Assembly: GCA_021774735.1 (NCBI GenBank)
Contig: JAJFIS010000047.1
Coordinates: forward strand, 62,001 to 126,000
Direction: 5' to 3'
Length of the DNA stretch: 64,000 bases
DNA from: Alphaproteobacteria bacterium
Lineage (GTDB): Bacteria; Pseudomonadota; Alphaproteobacteria; Sphingomonadales; Kordiimonadaceae
A program made the position numbers and the translations under genes. Shown here in pieces: positions 1 to 9,552 of this stretch (its first letter is position 1; each line of letters opens with the position of its first letter). The notes under the pieces are model-generated. The model ran no database searches and had not been told where the DNA came from. It saw only the letters and a program-made list of their open reading frames with translations.

Positions 1-534
1 ATCCTTCAAGGCTGTAGAGACCGTGATCATATGGTCTGCATCCTTGGATGCTTGCACGATTGCCGCTCGTGGTTTTGTGAAATTGGGAAGGACATTTATG
101 TCACTGCCTCGGGCCGTTACAACACAAGGTAAGCCCAATGATTTGCCAATCCTCGTTGCTGCAACACCATCGGGGTAAAAATAATGCGCGTCAATTAAAT
201 CAAACTTTTCGCCCTTTCTTATTAGGCACTGAATGGCTTTTAACCCTACTTGCTTCAGGGTTAATGGACTAATAGACATACCTATTTTTGGCAAAACCAA
301 ATAGCGTGGGTGCAGAACTCTAATGCCAAAACGCAGCTCTTCTCGGTCAACACGGGCATAACTGCCATATTGACCAAAGAGCTTGGAGCGAAAAGGAAAC
401 CACGGCACTGGGGCAATGACTGTCACCGTCACATTTTCATCCAAAATCAATTGCCGCAGTCTATTTTCAACAAAAATGCCGTGCTGAGGGTTCTCTGCAT
501 TAGGATAAAGGCTGGAGAATAATATTATATTCAT
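1..534 (-). CDS. Glycosyltransferase family 4 protein, N-terminal part (cut by window edge)
   Basis: The 178 codons from an ATG at 534 to base 1 stay open and run off the left edge, so only the N-terminal domain is visible. The protein starts MNIILFSSLYPN and then has PQHGIFVENRLRQL, the usual opening of GT-B glycosyltransferases in exopolysaccharide and exosortase loci. Further on come the DAHYFYPDGVAA and VTARGSDIN motifs of the acceptor-side Rossmann domain. The start overlaps the stop of the upstream glycosyltransferase by four bases (ATGA), so the two are probably translationally coupled. The donor-binding C-terminal half lies outside the window. The likely role is sugar addition in the polysaccharide made with the XrtA/PEP-CTERM system; substrate unknown. 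Confidence 0.85.
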   Translation of the reverse strand, partial: MNIILFSSLYPNAENPQHGIFVENRLRQLILDENVTVTVIAPVPWFPFRSKLFGQYGSYARVDREELRFGIRVLHPRYLVLPKIGMSISPLTLKQVGLKAIQCLIRKGEKFDLIDAHYFYPDGVAATRIGKSLGLPCVVTARGSDINVLPNFTKPRAAIVQASKDADHMITVSTALKD

Positions 535-1640
535 CCCTCTTTTCCTTGATATAGGCGGTCATATTTAGCAAGCATCTCTTGCACACCATATTCCACCTGA
601 ACCTTTGCCAAATTATCTGCAGCAATCGACTGTCTTAACTTTTCGTCTTTGAGCATTAGACTGCAAGAAGAGCCAAATGCCTCCGGTCCATGCCAATCAA
701 CAATAAAGTCTCGATTGCTCGCTGCCACTATAGGCTTGATGTCCCCTACATTAGTGGAAACTACTGGCAAACTAGATGCCATAGCTTGCAATAAAGCATT
801 GGGCATTTGCTCGGTCGATGATGTCATGGCAAAAATATCGAACAGTGGATATATTTTTTCCGGTTCACTGGTGTGACCAAAAAATTTAATCCGGTCATGC
901 ACAGGCGATACAGCGGCGAATTTCTCTAATCTCTCACGCTCACTACCATCACCGACAATCACCAAATAGCTATTGTCTGGCAGATAATTTGCTGCCGCAA
1001 TGAGCTTGTCTAATGCTTTTTCTGGTCTGAGCGGTGCAATGGTACCAACAATATTTGCCCCTTCTGGTATGCACAACTTCGCGAATAATAAAGGATCACC
1101 CTGACCATTAAACCGCTGCAAATCTACGCCATTTGGGATGCGTATGACTTTGCTTTTCGATAGTTTCCAGTCACTAAATGCATAACCTTCAAGAACGTAG
1201 GACGGCACAATAACCTTTTCGCAGAATGGCAAAACCAGTCGCCTAGTCCATATACGCCGCGTTATCTGATTGGTGGCTTCTTCTGGGCCAAAACCACTTT
1301 CAAAATGCAATTGCCGCAATCTCGGCAGGCTAAGCCCCGCCATTGTCCATTCAATGGCACCCCAATTATATGTAATTAAAATATCTGGGGGGTGCTCCTT
1401 AATATAGGTGCGATAGTTTGAAACCCGGGACAAAAGTCCCCCCTTGGAAGCTGGCCAAATATTTGCTGTTGCGTTCAGTGTAGGATCTAGCATTTCTGCT
1501 GCATGAATGGAACTATCAAGGCTGATAAAGTGATGAGAATAGCTATCCCCAAGTGCATTTGCGACCGTAACAATCCTAAGCGGAACACCGCCTTGACCAA
1601 AGGACGCAAATATATGGAGTAATTTCAATGTTTTCTTCAT
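531..1640 (-). CDS. GT-B glycosyltransferase, PEP-CTERM/exosortase-type sugar transferase
   Basis: This 369-residue family 4 glycosyltransferase opens with a glycine-rich HIFASFGQGGVPLR loop. IPNGVDL (about residues 168-174) marks the start of the nucleotide-sugar-binding domain, and EQMPNALLQAMA (about 277-288) sits where the EX7E donor motif belongs. The second acidic residue of that motif is a Gln here, an oddity seen in some active members, so activity should not be assumed or excluded. It resembles the Stp2-type sugar transferases found with the EpsH/XrtA system, which fits its position next to prsT/prsR/prsK. It is co-transcribed with the following glycosyltransferase through an ATGA overlap. 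It probably acts at the cytoplasmic face on a lipid-linked oligosaccharide; sugar specificity cannot be read. Confidence 0.85.
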   Translation of the reverse strand: MKKTLKLLHIFASFGQGGVPLRIVTVANALGDSYSHHFISLDSSIHAAEMLDPTLNATANIWPASKGGLLSRVSNYRTYIKEHPPDILITYNWGAIEWTMAGLSLPRLRQLHFESGFGPEEATNQITRRIWTRRLVLPFCEKVIVPSYVLEGYAFSDWKLSKSKVIRIPNGVDLQRFNGQGDPLLFAKLCIPEGANIVGTIAPLRPEKALDKLIAAANYLPDNSYLVIVGDGSERERLEKFAAVSPVHDRIKFFGHTSEPEKIYPLFDIFAMTSSTEQMPNALLQAMASSLPVVSTNVGDIKPIVAASNRDFIVDWHGPEAFGSSCSLMLKDEKLRQSIAADNLAKVQVEYGVQEMLAKYDRLYQGKEG

Positions 1641-1790
1641 AATCCGCAGATGCTATATCCATAAGAAAGCAGTGACCGCTAAAGTCATAGCATGGCCTAG
1701 ATAGATGTAAATAGGAATTCCCTCATTGGTGAGAATTGTGTTTATATATAAGTGGTCTGATTACACGAGACATTTGCAAAGGAGTTCTGC

Positions 1791-3077
1791 ATGATACGAT
1801 TTATTTGGCAAATTTCATCAATCGCCTTAGCAATAGTTTCCTGTATGCTATTATACAGGTATTCTAACAGTGTCATCAATTTTCAAATTGGACCGATGTT
1901 TGATCTGCCCTATGCCAATATAATTTCTGCATCCCATAAATCGAACATTGGTCTTGCTGGGCTTCTACTTGGATTTGGTATCTTTTATGTTTTGGGAACA
2001 GCTATTGCCGACATCGTTCAAACTTCGGTCATTGTTGGCGATGTAAAAGAGATTGCAGCTCGGGATAGTGATATGGTTCTTACCCCTAGTGCCTTTTTAG
2101 CCAATTTCCCCACCCGTGGATTGTTGATGCGTGCAGCAAGGGATTATAGCAAATCTATAGTTTGGCAAGCACCAGACAAAAAGTCCAAAAACAGAACTGT
2201 TCAATTGCAAAGTGCGAAGGTTTATTTTCTCGATTCCAATTTGCTTGCTAGCATGAATGGTAACTGGCTTACGAAGTCTGCCATAGCAACAGGCCTTGCA
2301 TATGCAGGTTTCAAATTTCTTTTAGAATTAACAAATGGCCTTAGTAATGAAGCCGCGCCTTTATTATCAATCGGGTTTTTATTCTTTAGCTCTGTAACAC
2401 TATATTTTCTATCCCACGGGGCTGACCGTATGCGAATAATGATGATGACACGTCTAGCTCGCCATATTGATGCACTTTTTGGCTCTCCAACCAATTTGTT
2501 ACAAAACATTACTAAGAGCCCTGCTCCTGAGCATAAAGTAAATTCAAAGCTTAAATTAGATGATGAGAATATCGCCGTAATATCAGATCAGATTGATCAA
2601 CGCATCAGCATTCAAATGGATGAGATTTCTGCACTCGCAAAAAACATGGCGCAGGCTTCTGAAAAATCCATTGAAAAGTCTGGGCGCGCTATAGCTTCGG
2701 CCAAAAAAGTTTTAACAGCTGCCATAACTGAAACTTTAAATTCGCAGTTTGCTGCGGCTAGCAAGAAACAACAAAGTGCTCTGAAACGTATATCTGATGC
2801 ACAGCTGAAAGAGACCAAATCTTTAAAAACCTTGTTGAACGATTTAACCGTTCAAGGTGACGGCACTACAAAAACGCTTAAGGGTTCCTCAAAAGCCGCA
2901 AAGGCCACCGAATTAAAGAAAAACTCAAGTGCTAAAGCCACAACAAAAGCACCAGTTAATATAACATCTTCAGCTCCCAAGCCATCTTTAAGCCAAAAGG
3001 AAATTAAAGAATTGAAAGAAATGCTAGAAGCTAGTCAAACTAGTTTAGCCGACTTACCACATTATAAAATTAACTAG
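1791..3077 (+). CDS. Multi-spanning membrane protein of unknown function with long cytoplasmic-type tail
   Basis: I do not recognise this 428-residue protein. It has four likely membrane segments (about residues 4-23, 52-76, 160-182 and 188-206). These are followed by some 220 residues without membrane segments, rich in Lys, Ala and Ser and predicted helical (many Ala/Lys/Glu heptads around 270-350). The arrangement of two hydrophobic pairs separated by a soluble stretch superficially recalls MotA/ExbB-like proteins, but I see no conserved motif of that family. An ATG preceded by AAGGAG at good distance supports the start. It is the only plus-strand gene in the first 15 kb and sits between prsT and the glycosyltransferases, so it probably has its own promoter in the 150-base gap upstream. 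A role in polymer export or scaffolding is a guess from location only. Confidence 0.75.
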   Translation: MIRFIWQISSIALAIVSCMLLYRYSNSVINFQIGPMFDLPYANIISASHKSNIGLAGLLLGFGIFYVLGTAIADIVQTSVIVGDVKEIAARDSDMVLTPSAFLANFPTRGLLMRAARDYSKSIVWQAPDKKSKNRTVQLQSAKVYFLDSNLLASMNGNWLTKSAIATGLAYAGFKFLLELTNGLSNEAAPLLSIGFLFFSSVTLYFLSHGADRMRIMMMTRLARHIDALFGSPTNLLQNITKSPAPEHKVNSKLKLDDENIAVISDQIDQRISIQMDEISALAKNMAQASEKSIEKSGRAIASAKKVLTAAITETLNSQFAAASKKQQSALKRISDAQLKETKSLKTLLNDLTVQGDGTTKTLKGSSKAAKATELKKNSSAKATTKAPVNITSSAPKPSLSQKEIKELKEMLEASQTSLADLPHYKIN

Positions 3078-3090
3078 TAATTGCGCATGA

Positions 3091-5922
3091 TCACTCACTA
3101 GCTTTCATTTGTGTAATTCTAGAGCGTGCATCCTCATACCCATCAAATTTTTGCGATAGGTCAGTTGCTTTTACCAAAGCATTTAGGGCTTCTGCCGATT
3201 TATTATCGGCTAACAGTGCCAACCCTAGATGATAATGATAAATCGCTTTAAAGGGCTTTCCTTTAATAGCTTCTTGAAAAAGCGTAATGGCTCGGCTTGG
3301 GTTATTTTCCATTCTTAAGAGTATCCAACCTAGCGTATCAGCAAACTCGGGTAGCTTATGGCCAATGTTATAGGCACGCTCTGCTGTTTCTTTCGCCCGC
3401 CTATCGTCCACCTGCATATAGGCCCATGCTAAATTATTTAAAATGATTGGATTGTCATGGCCATCAGCCAAAATCCTTTCATACTGCGCAATTGCCGATA
3501 CGTTATCTCCTGAACCAAGATAAATATCACCCAAGGCCACACGGGCTAAAGCGTCTTCAGGATTATTAGCTATCCAATCTGCCAATGTTTTCTTTGCACT
3601 AATCGTATCGCCACTAAGATTCTGTGATGTAGCCAAGCCAATCCGTAATTTAGAACTGTCCATACCAGCATCTAGAGCAGTTCCATAGGCAGCAATAGCG
3701 TTTTCATATTGCTTGTTCGCCATATAAATTTCGCCCAAAACCACGCCAGATATTTCAGCATCTGGATATAGTTTTCTGATATCATGAGCATAGGTTAAGG
3801 CGGCCTCATAGTTGCCCAATGACTTCTCGATAGTGACTAGGTCCGCAAGAAAGCCTAATGTGGATAGGCCTTTTTCGGTTGCAATATCCCTGCCGCGCAG
3901 TAAAACAAGGCGAGACCTTTCTGAAAAGCCAGCCCTTAAAAGAGCATTACCATATTCACGGTATAAATCCGTATTATCTGGGTCATTATCAAGCAAACGC
4001 CCATAGGTTCCAATGGCACCGTCAAAATCCTTAGACAAAATCTGTATTTGACCCAATTTTCTACCAATCAGGCTAGAATTTGGAAAATCCCTTTCAGCCG
4101 CGAGCATTACTTTATGTGCTTCATCAATGTTATTGTTGGCCAGCAAGGCATCCGCGAGCAAAAAGCGTAATCTTTCCGCATCACTTTTAAGGTCCACAGC
4201 CTGACGGGCAAAGTCCACTGCAGCTTGAAAATTACTTTGCTTAACCTTCAATCGTGCTAAAGCAACAACAGCACGGATATCATCACGGCTATCGCCTAAA
4301 ACACGTCGTAGTTCGCGCTCTGCATCTGCTAATTTTCCTGCTGTTTCATAAATTTCCGCGAGATTTCGACGGGCAGCAAAATATTTAGGTTCAAGATCCA
4401 AGGCTTGTAGGAATTTTTCTTCTGCTTCCGCGTATTTTTTCTCGCTCAGATCAATTACACCCATAATATTATAGCCAACGGGATCTTCAGGGCGGCTCTC
4501 AATTAATATTCTTGCGGCTTTTCGCGCCGCCGCATAATTGCCGCGTCCACGCTCGATTAATGCCAAAAGTATAGCAGCGCGCATATTGCTTTCTTCCGCC
4601 ACGCCATTCGTTGCTATATTTTCAAGACCCGCAACCGCAGCATCATCTTCGCCAATGGCATGTTGCCCGAGTGCTAATCTGGTTAATACTTCTTCGTTTT
4701 CAGGCTGACTTTCGGCGGCTATTGTTAAATATTCCGTACCTTTAGCAGCATCACCTAAATTCATATAGATAGTCCCAAGTAAACCAGCCATTTTACCATC
4801 AAGCGGCTCATCGCCATTTTCAACTGGGGCCAGAGTAATAAGGGCATCTGCGGGTCGACCAGATTTAAGTTGAGCTGCGGCCAGCACCATCCGCACCTGA
4901 TTATGACCGGGTACTGCGTCAATCACCCGAGAAAGATATGTAACAGCTGTTGCATAATTCCCTAACTGATAGGCCACAAAACCTTTTGTTATTTGCGCAG
5001 GAAGAAAACCCTCAACAAGGTCGTGTGAGGATTGCAACATTTTTTCAGCGCCGGCAAAGTCACCTTGATGGCTTAAAATAACCGCTGAAATATAATTTGC
5101 CATCTGATTGCCCGGCAAATGACTATATATAACATCTAAGTCCTTTTGGGCCTCCTCATGCTTTTTCATATCTACCAAAAGGCTTGCCCGCTCTAACCGA
5201 GCAACAATATTTCGCCCATAAAGATCAATAGCAGTTGAAAAATAACCTAGAGCGTCATCACTTCTGCCAAAGGCCCTAGATATCAAGCCAGCAGTAAAAT
5301 GCACACCTGATTGGTCTGACCCAACTTCTAATGCCCTCGTTATGCTTTCAAGCGCCTGATCATGTTGGCGCATGCGTAAATAGGATTGTGCCATGCCCAA
5401 ATGGCCATTGAACCGTGTGGCATCAATAATGATAGCTTCAGAATATTGGACAACCGCCTCTTCATATAACTTTTGTCCCATCTTAGAATCACCACGGACA
5501 ATAAGGGCATCATAAAGTTGGTCAGCTGCAATAGTAACGCCGTCTAACTCTTTTTCGGCCTCAGAATATTTTTGTTGTCCCAAATAAGCTTTTGCTAACA
5601 AAACAGCGCTATCCGCGCTAGAAACGCCAAGACTTCGAGCTTTTTCAATGCTGGTTTGAGCAGCGATAGCCGCACCTGCTTCAAGATAAAATTCAGCAAT
5701 TCTATATTGAGCCACACCGTCATTTGAATTGGCCTCAATATATTTTAAATATACCTTTTGAGCTTCTTCAAGCTTATCAGCATCAATCAGTTTTTGCGCT
5801 TCTTGAACAACCGCTTTCAGCGCTGGACTGTCCAGTATTTCTGCATATGCTGGCTGGGCCATTACAACCCCACCTAACAATGCACCAATGAAGAGATGCT
5901 TTATAGAATGTTTAAATTTCAT
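3091..5922 (-). CDS. prsT: PrsT: XrtA/PEP-CTERM system TPR-repeat lipoprotein-like protein
   Basis: This is a roughly 943-residue periplasmic protein made almost wholly of tetratricopeptide repeats. A signal peptide (basic KFKHSIKH, hydrophobic FIGALLGGVVMA, cleavage after AYA) is followed by about two dozen TPR-like units with recurring A-x(2)-Y and AxxxLxxA patterns to the end. Length and position directly after prsR match PrsT, the TPR protein of XrtA loci, thought to act in export or assembly of the exopolysaccharide/PEP-CTERM envelope material. I chose the ATG at 5922 because AAAAGGA lies eight bases before it. An in-frame ATG at 5940 with a weaker GGA is the alternative and would add six residues. 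There is no lipobox Cys, so 'lipoprotein-like' refers only to some relatives. Confidence 0.9.
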   Translation of the reverse strand: MKFKHSIKHLFIGALLGGVVMAQPAYAEILDSPALKAVVQEAQKLIDADKLEEAQKVYLKYIEANSNDGVAQYRIAEFYLEAGAAIAAQTSIEKARSLGVSSADSAVLLAKAYLGQQKYSEAEKELDGVTIAADQLYDALIVRGDSKMGQKLYEEAVVQYSEAIIIDATRFNGHLGMAQSYLRMRQHDQALESITRALEVGSDQSGVHFTAGLISRAFGRSDDALGYFSTAIDLYGRNIVARLERASLLVDMKKHEEAQKDLDVIYSHLPGNQMANYISAVILSHQGDFAGAEKMLQSSHDLVEGFLPAQITKGFVAYQLGNYATAVTYLSRVIDAVPGHNQVRMVLAAAQLKSGRPADALITLAPVENGDEPLDGKMAGLLGTIYMNLGDAAKGTEYLTIAAESQPENEEVLTRLALGQHAIGEDDAAVAGLENIATNGVAEESNMRAAILLALIERGRGNYAAARKAARILIESRPEDPVGYNIMGVIDLSEKKYAEAEEKFLQALDLEPKYFAARRNLAEIYETAGKLADAERELRRVLGDSRDDIRAVVALARLKVKQSNFQAAVDFARQAVDLKSDAERLRFLLADALLANNNIDEAHKVMLAAERDFPNSSLIGRKLGQIQILSKDFDGAIGTYGRLLDNDPDNTDLYREYGNALLRAGFSERSRLVLLRGRDIATEKGLSTLGFLADLVTIEKSLGNYEAALTYAHDIRKLYPDAEISGVVLGEIYMANKQYENAIAAYGTALDAGMDSSKLRIGLATSQNLSGDTISAKKTLADWIANNPEDALARVALGDIYLGSGDNVSAIAQYERILADGHDNPIILNNLAWAYMQVDDRRAKETAERAYNIGHKLPEFADTLGWILLRMENNPSRAITLFQEAIKGKPFKAIYHYHLGLALLADNKSAEALNALVKATDLSQKFDGYEDARSRITQMKASE

Positions 5923-5999
5923 TATGTATATCCTTTTCATAAGCTATTCCAAATGCATGTGTCAGAATTATGCCACTAATATATTCAGAGTATTTAATC

Positions 6000-7358
6000 T
6001 CATGTTGGTGTCATGTCATATTGTTTTAACAAGCCATACAGTGTTGGTCTACTAACACCCAATAACTTGGCGGTTTTTGATATATTATTAGCGGATTCAG
6101 ACAATGCCTGCCGAAGAGCAGCTTTATCAGCCTCCTCCCTTACATGCTTCAAATTTAAAGCTGTTAGAGTATCATCTGATGTCACTAAGTCTAAATCATC
6201 AATGGCAACATAATCACCGTCCGCCATTATTGCTGCGCGCTTAATTTTATTTTCCAATTCACGCACATTTCCCGGCCAATCATGACCAGAAATGGCCCTA
6301 ACGGCATCAGGCGTGAAACCCTTAATGGTGCGTTTCATGTCGGCAGAAAAGCGGTTCAAAAATGAACGTGCTAATAAGACCGCGTCCCCTTCGCGGTCCT
6401 TCAAAGGTGGAATGTTAACAGATATTTCAGCCAGTCGATAAAAGAGATCTTCTCTAAATGACCCATCCTCAATCATTGTCGGTAAATTTTGATGTGTCGC
6501 ACAAATAATACGAACATCCACGGGGATTTCTTTCCTGCCACCAATGCGCTCGACCACTCTTTCTTGTAGGAAGCGTAACAATTTCACCTGCAACGGCAAT
6601 GGTATGTCGCCAACTTCATCTAAGAAAAGTGTACCGTTTTGAGCTAGCTCAATCTTGCCTAAAGTTTGTTTTACTGCCCCGGTAAAAGCACCCTTTTCAT
6701 AACCAAATAATTCAGATTCGAGCAAATTTTCTGGGATAGCTGCACAGTTAATAGCAACAAATGGGCCGTTACTACGGTCCGATAAGTCATGCAGGGCCCT
6801 CGCTAATAATTCCTTACCCGTACCACTTGCCCCCAGTAAAATAATACTCGCATCGGTCGGTGCTACACGCTCGATCATTCGGCATACTTTTAACATGGGC
6901 TCTGATGCTGTAATTAATCCGCCAAGGGCTGAATTTGATTCTAGCGCTTGATAACGTCTGTTTTCAGCCTCTAAATGCGCCACATGAAAGGCCCTATTGA
7001 CAATCAAATTTAATTCATCAGCGTCAATTGGCTTTTGGTAAAAATCCCACGCACCACCCGCAATCGCCTTCAGGGCACTATCACGGGCCTGATGACCAGA
7101 CGCTACAATTACTTTAGCATTGGGGGTTAAATTTAATATTTGCTCTAGCAGGGCAAATCCCTCGGATGTTCCATCAGGGTCAGGCGGCAGGCCAAGGTCC
7201 AGCGTAATGACTTTCGGCTCATGGAGACGAAGTGCCGCAATAGCTTCATCTCTATTACCTGCCAGCTCCACTTGTAAGTCTGAAAAGCTCCACTTCAACT
7301 GCCGTTGCAAGCCATGGTCATCTTCAACGACCAAAATGATGTCTTTTTTATCCGACAT
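6000..7358 (-). CDS. prsR: PrsR: sigma-54-dependent response regulator of the PEP-CTERM system
   Basis: This NtrC/AtoC-type activator has 452 residues. The receiver domain (about 6-125) carries acidic VEDD and phospho-acceptor Asp54 (TLDLGLP). The AAA+ domain has a Walker A GASGTGKE (about 176-183), the sigma-54 contact loop GAFTGA (about 223-228) and Walker B LFLDEV. A Fis-type helix-turn-helix (ISKTAKLLGVSRPTLY) closes the protein. The order prsK-prsR-prsT identifies it as the PEP-CTERM-box regulator, known in other bacteria to switch on PEP-CTERM genes with RpoN. Its natural target in view is the -24/-12 promoter at 15283. All residues needed for ATP hydrolysis and sigma-54 engagement are present. 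Confidence 0.95.
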   Translation of the reverse strand: MSDKKDIILVVEDDHGLQRQLKWSFSDLQVELAGNRDEAIAALRLHEPKVITLDLGLPPDPDGTSEGFALLEQILNLTPNAKVIVASGHQARDSALKAIAGGAWDFYQKPIDADELNLIVNRAFHVAHLEAENRRYQALESNSALGGLITASEPMLKVCRMIERVAPTDASIILLGASGTGKELLARALHDLSDRSNGPFVAINCAAIPENLLESELFGYEKGAFTGAVKQTLGKIELAQNGTLFLDEVGDIPLPLQVKLLRFLQERVVERIGGRKEIPVDVRIICATHQNLPTMIEDGSFREDLFYRLAEISVNIPPLKDREGDAVLLARSFLNRFSADMKRTIKGFTPDAVRAISGHDWPGNVRELENKIKRAAIMADGDYVAIDDLDLVTSDDTLTALNLKHVREEADKAALRQALSESANNISKTAKLLGVSRPTLYGLLKQYDMTPT

Positions 7359-7381
7359 GCAGTGTATCTTTCCTATGCGAT

Positions 7382-9544
7382 TTAACCAAGGTTAGGCTCG
7401 CTTTGATCCATGCTGCGCTGAGACAGCGGAATACGAACTTTTATACAAGTTCCAGTATCAATTTCGCTCACAATTTCCAAACCACCTTTGTGGGCGTTTA
7501 ATACCTTTCGGCACTCAGCCATACCAAGACCATATCCCGTTTCTTTTGTTGTTTGGAATGGCTCAAATAATTTATTCTCGATAAAATCTTGCTGCATGCC
7601 ACAACCATTATCCTTAATTTCGATATTGGCATATTCATTACCCTTTAAAATAACAACTTCCACTTTACCTGTATGATCAATTGCTTCAATAGCATTTTGG
7701 ATTAGATGCCCAAAAATATTGGCTAATTGGTCTATATGTCCCGTTATCCATAAGGTATGCACCTCTGGTTTAAAAAATATGGAAACATCATTTTCAGTGT
7801 ATTTACCAACCACTTGAGATAGAAGCTCATTCACTTCTATGTCTTCGGCATCCGTCAGTCCCAGTTCTGATTGAGAATTTAAGCGAGCAAGCAGCACATG
7901 CATTTTCTCAACAGACCCTTTTAGGGTTTCAAGCATGTCGATGCGAAAGTCGGGGTTATCTATATGGCGTTCTGCATTTTGAACAAGCAAATTTAGCTGA
8001 CTTGTCAGATTTTTAATATCATGTACAACAAAAGAAAAGCGCGCTGAAAACTCACGGAACTGCTTTGTCTCAGCTAGCATCTTCTCGCTGCGTTGTTCTG
8101 CAATATAACTTGCGGATTGAAGCGCAACAGTTTTCAAAATATCACGGTCTTCCCAATCAAGTGAGCGCTTTGCTCTCGGCTTCTCAATGATAAATATACC
8201 GTCGAGCTCCTCTTGGCGAATAACGGGGATAACAAACCACGCTAACGGAAATAAGCGCACCCATTTGGGAACAGCCAAGCCTTGATATATTGGGTCACCC
8301 GCACGCAAACCTTCGAGCTCAATGACCCAGCCTTTTTCTTGCAGAAAAATAGCAAATTCGCTATCTAGCGGTTCTACGCCGTCCACTCCGCCCGAAAAAT
8401 TCCACCGAGCATCCGGTCGCAGAACTGACTTGGTTTCATCGATCAACCATAATGCGCCGCCGGGGCTATCCACTATATCACAGAGCGCTTTGATGACTTT
8501 TGAGCGGAGATCAAGAGCACTATTTTCAGAGACAGTTTTTACAAATTGCAGCCACTCATCACGGTAATCGTAATTATAGGCAAAGAAATGCTTGGATAAA
8601 AATACTCTAACTGCAGCGCGGATACTACCTGAGGAGATCATAGCAATGAGGAAAATAATCGCCGCAAAAACAGCAATTATCTGAAATAAAGTACTATAGG
8701 ATCCGCCTACCTCCTTCAAAAGATATCCGGCTAATGCTGTTAAAGATAAATAGGACCCTACCCCTATTAAAGAGAGCGTATGAAATACACTCCGCCTAGA
8801 AACAAATACATTTAGCCTCCATCCGGGGTTTCGTGCCGCTGCTAATAACAGCAATGGAGCTATAACAATGGCTATACCGGGGCGAGCCAATAGTAATGTC
8901 GATTGGACCGAACCAAACAACAAAGCATCAGCATAAACAACTACATCAAATATATTTTGCCCGGCTAGAGCCAAAACAAGCATTCTAACGCCCCAGCGGA
9001 AATCTTCACCAGACCAACGATATATATTTTCTAGCAGCATTAAAATAAAGACCGCTATGAATAGCCGGACCACATAGTAATAAAGCGCATAATTTTCGAA
9101 AGAACTTCCAAAGTCTGCTTCAAAGGCCACTAAAACATAACCGTCAATGCTCATAAGAAAGAGATTTAATGCGATGATGGCCACAGTCATCGTCCGCGCG
9201 GTAGTACTTTCCGATATGGATTTTTTCTTGCTCTCGGGTAATGCTTCAATAAATTGCTGCTTACCGCGTTCAAAAATAGAAAAAATAAATGCGGCCCAAG
9301 CAATTGAGCGAATAGTTTCACCCATATTCCCTATTAAGATAATGTTATGTGATGAACTGGCATATTCCAAAGCAATAGCGCCCGCCCAAAAAGCCGTAGC
9401 AATGGAGGCGAATATGAGCCAATTCCCAGGGCCAGCTTTGCGCCAACTATAGGCAAGAAATACGGAAAGAAAAATATAGACCAATGCACAGATGCCGAAG
9501 AGAGCAATTTCTAAGCTCCCGCTAATATCTGCAATTAAATCCAT
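7382..9544 (-). CDS. prsK: PrsK: membrane histidine kinase of the PEP-CTERM system
   Basis: The 720-residue sensor kinase begins with about eight membrane segments in residues 10-310, the integral-membrane sensor typical of PrsK. A GAF-like domain follows (about 330-485), then the dimerisation helix with H-box HDIKN (phospho-acceptor His508). The ATPase domain has N-box NAIEAID, G1 DNGCGM and G2 GYGLGM. It ends 23 bases before prsR, its presumed partner, in the same operon. The input signal is unknown; the membrane sensor suggests an envelope or lipid-soluble cue. No missing catalytic residue is seen, so autophosphorylation should be possible. Confidence 0.95.
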   Translation of the reverse strand: MDLIADISGSLEIALFGICALVYIFLSVFLAYSWRKAGPGNWLIFASIATAFWAGAIALEYASSSHNIILIGNMGETIRSIAWAAFIFSIFERGKQQFIEALPESKKKSISESTTARTMTVAIIALNLFLMSIDGYVLVAFEADFGSSFENYALYYYVVRLFIAVFILMLLENIYRWSGEDFRWGVRMLVLALAGQNIFDVVVYADALLFGSVQSTLLLARPGIAIVIAPLLLLAAARNPGWRLNVFVSRRSVFHTLSLIGVGSYLSLTALAGYLLKEVGGSYSTLFQIIAVFAAIIFLIAMISSGSIRAAVRVFLSKHFFAYNYDYRDEWLQFVKTVSENSALDLRSKVIKALCDIVDSPGGALWLIDETKSVLRPDARWNFSGGVDGVEPLDSEFAIFLQEKGWVIELEGLRAGDPIYQGLAVPKWVRLFPLAWFVIPVIRQEELDGIFIIEKPRAKRSLDWEDRDILKTVALQSASYIAEQRSEKMLAETKQFREFSARFSFVVHDIKNLTSQLNLLVQNAERHIDNPDFRIDMLETLKGSVEKMHVLLARLNSQSELGLTDAEDIEVNELLSQVVGKYTENDVSIFFKPEVHTLWITGHIDQLANIFGHLIQNAIEAIDHTGKVEVVILKGNEYANIEIKDNGCGMQQDFIENKLFEPFQTTKETGYGLGMAECRKVLNAHKGGLEIVSEIDTGTCIKVRIPLSQRSMDQSEPNLG

Positions 9545-9552
9545 AATGTCCT

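Noticed and set aside
5958-5975. TGGCAT-like sequence before prsT on the minus strand as a sigma-54 promoter
   Set aside because: The -12 element reads TGAC, so the invariant GC is missing.
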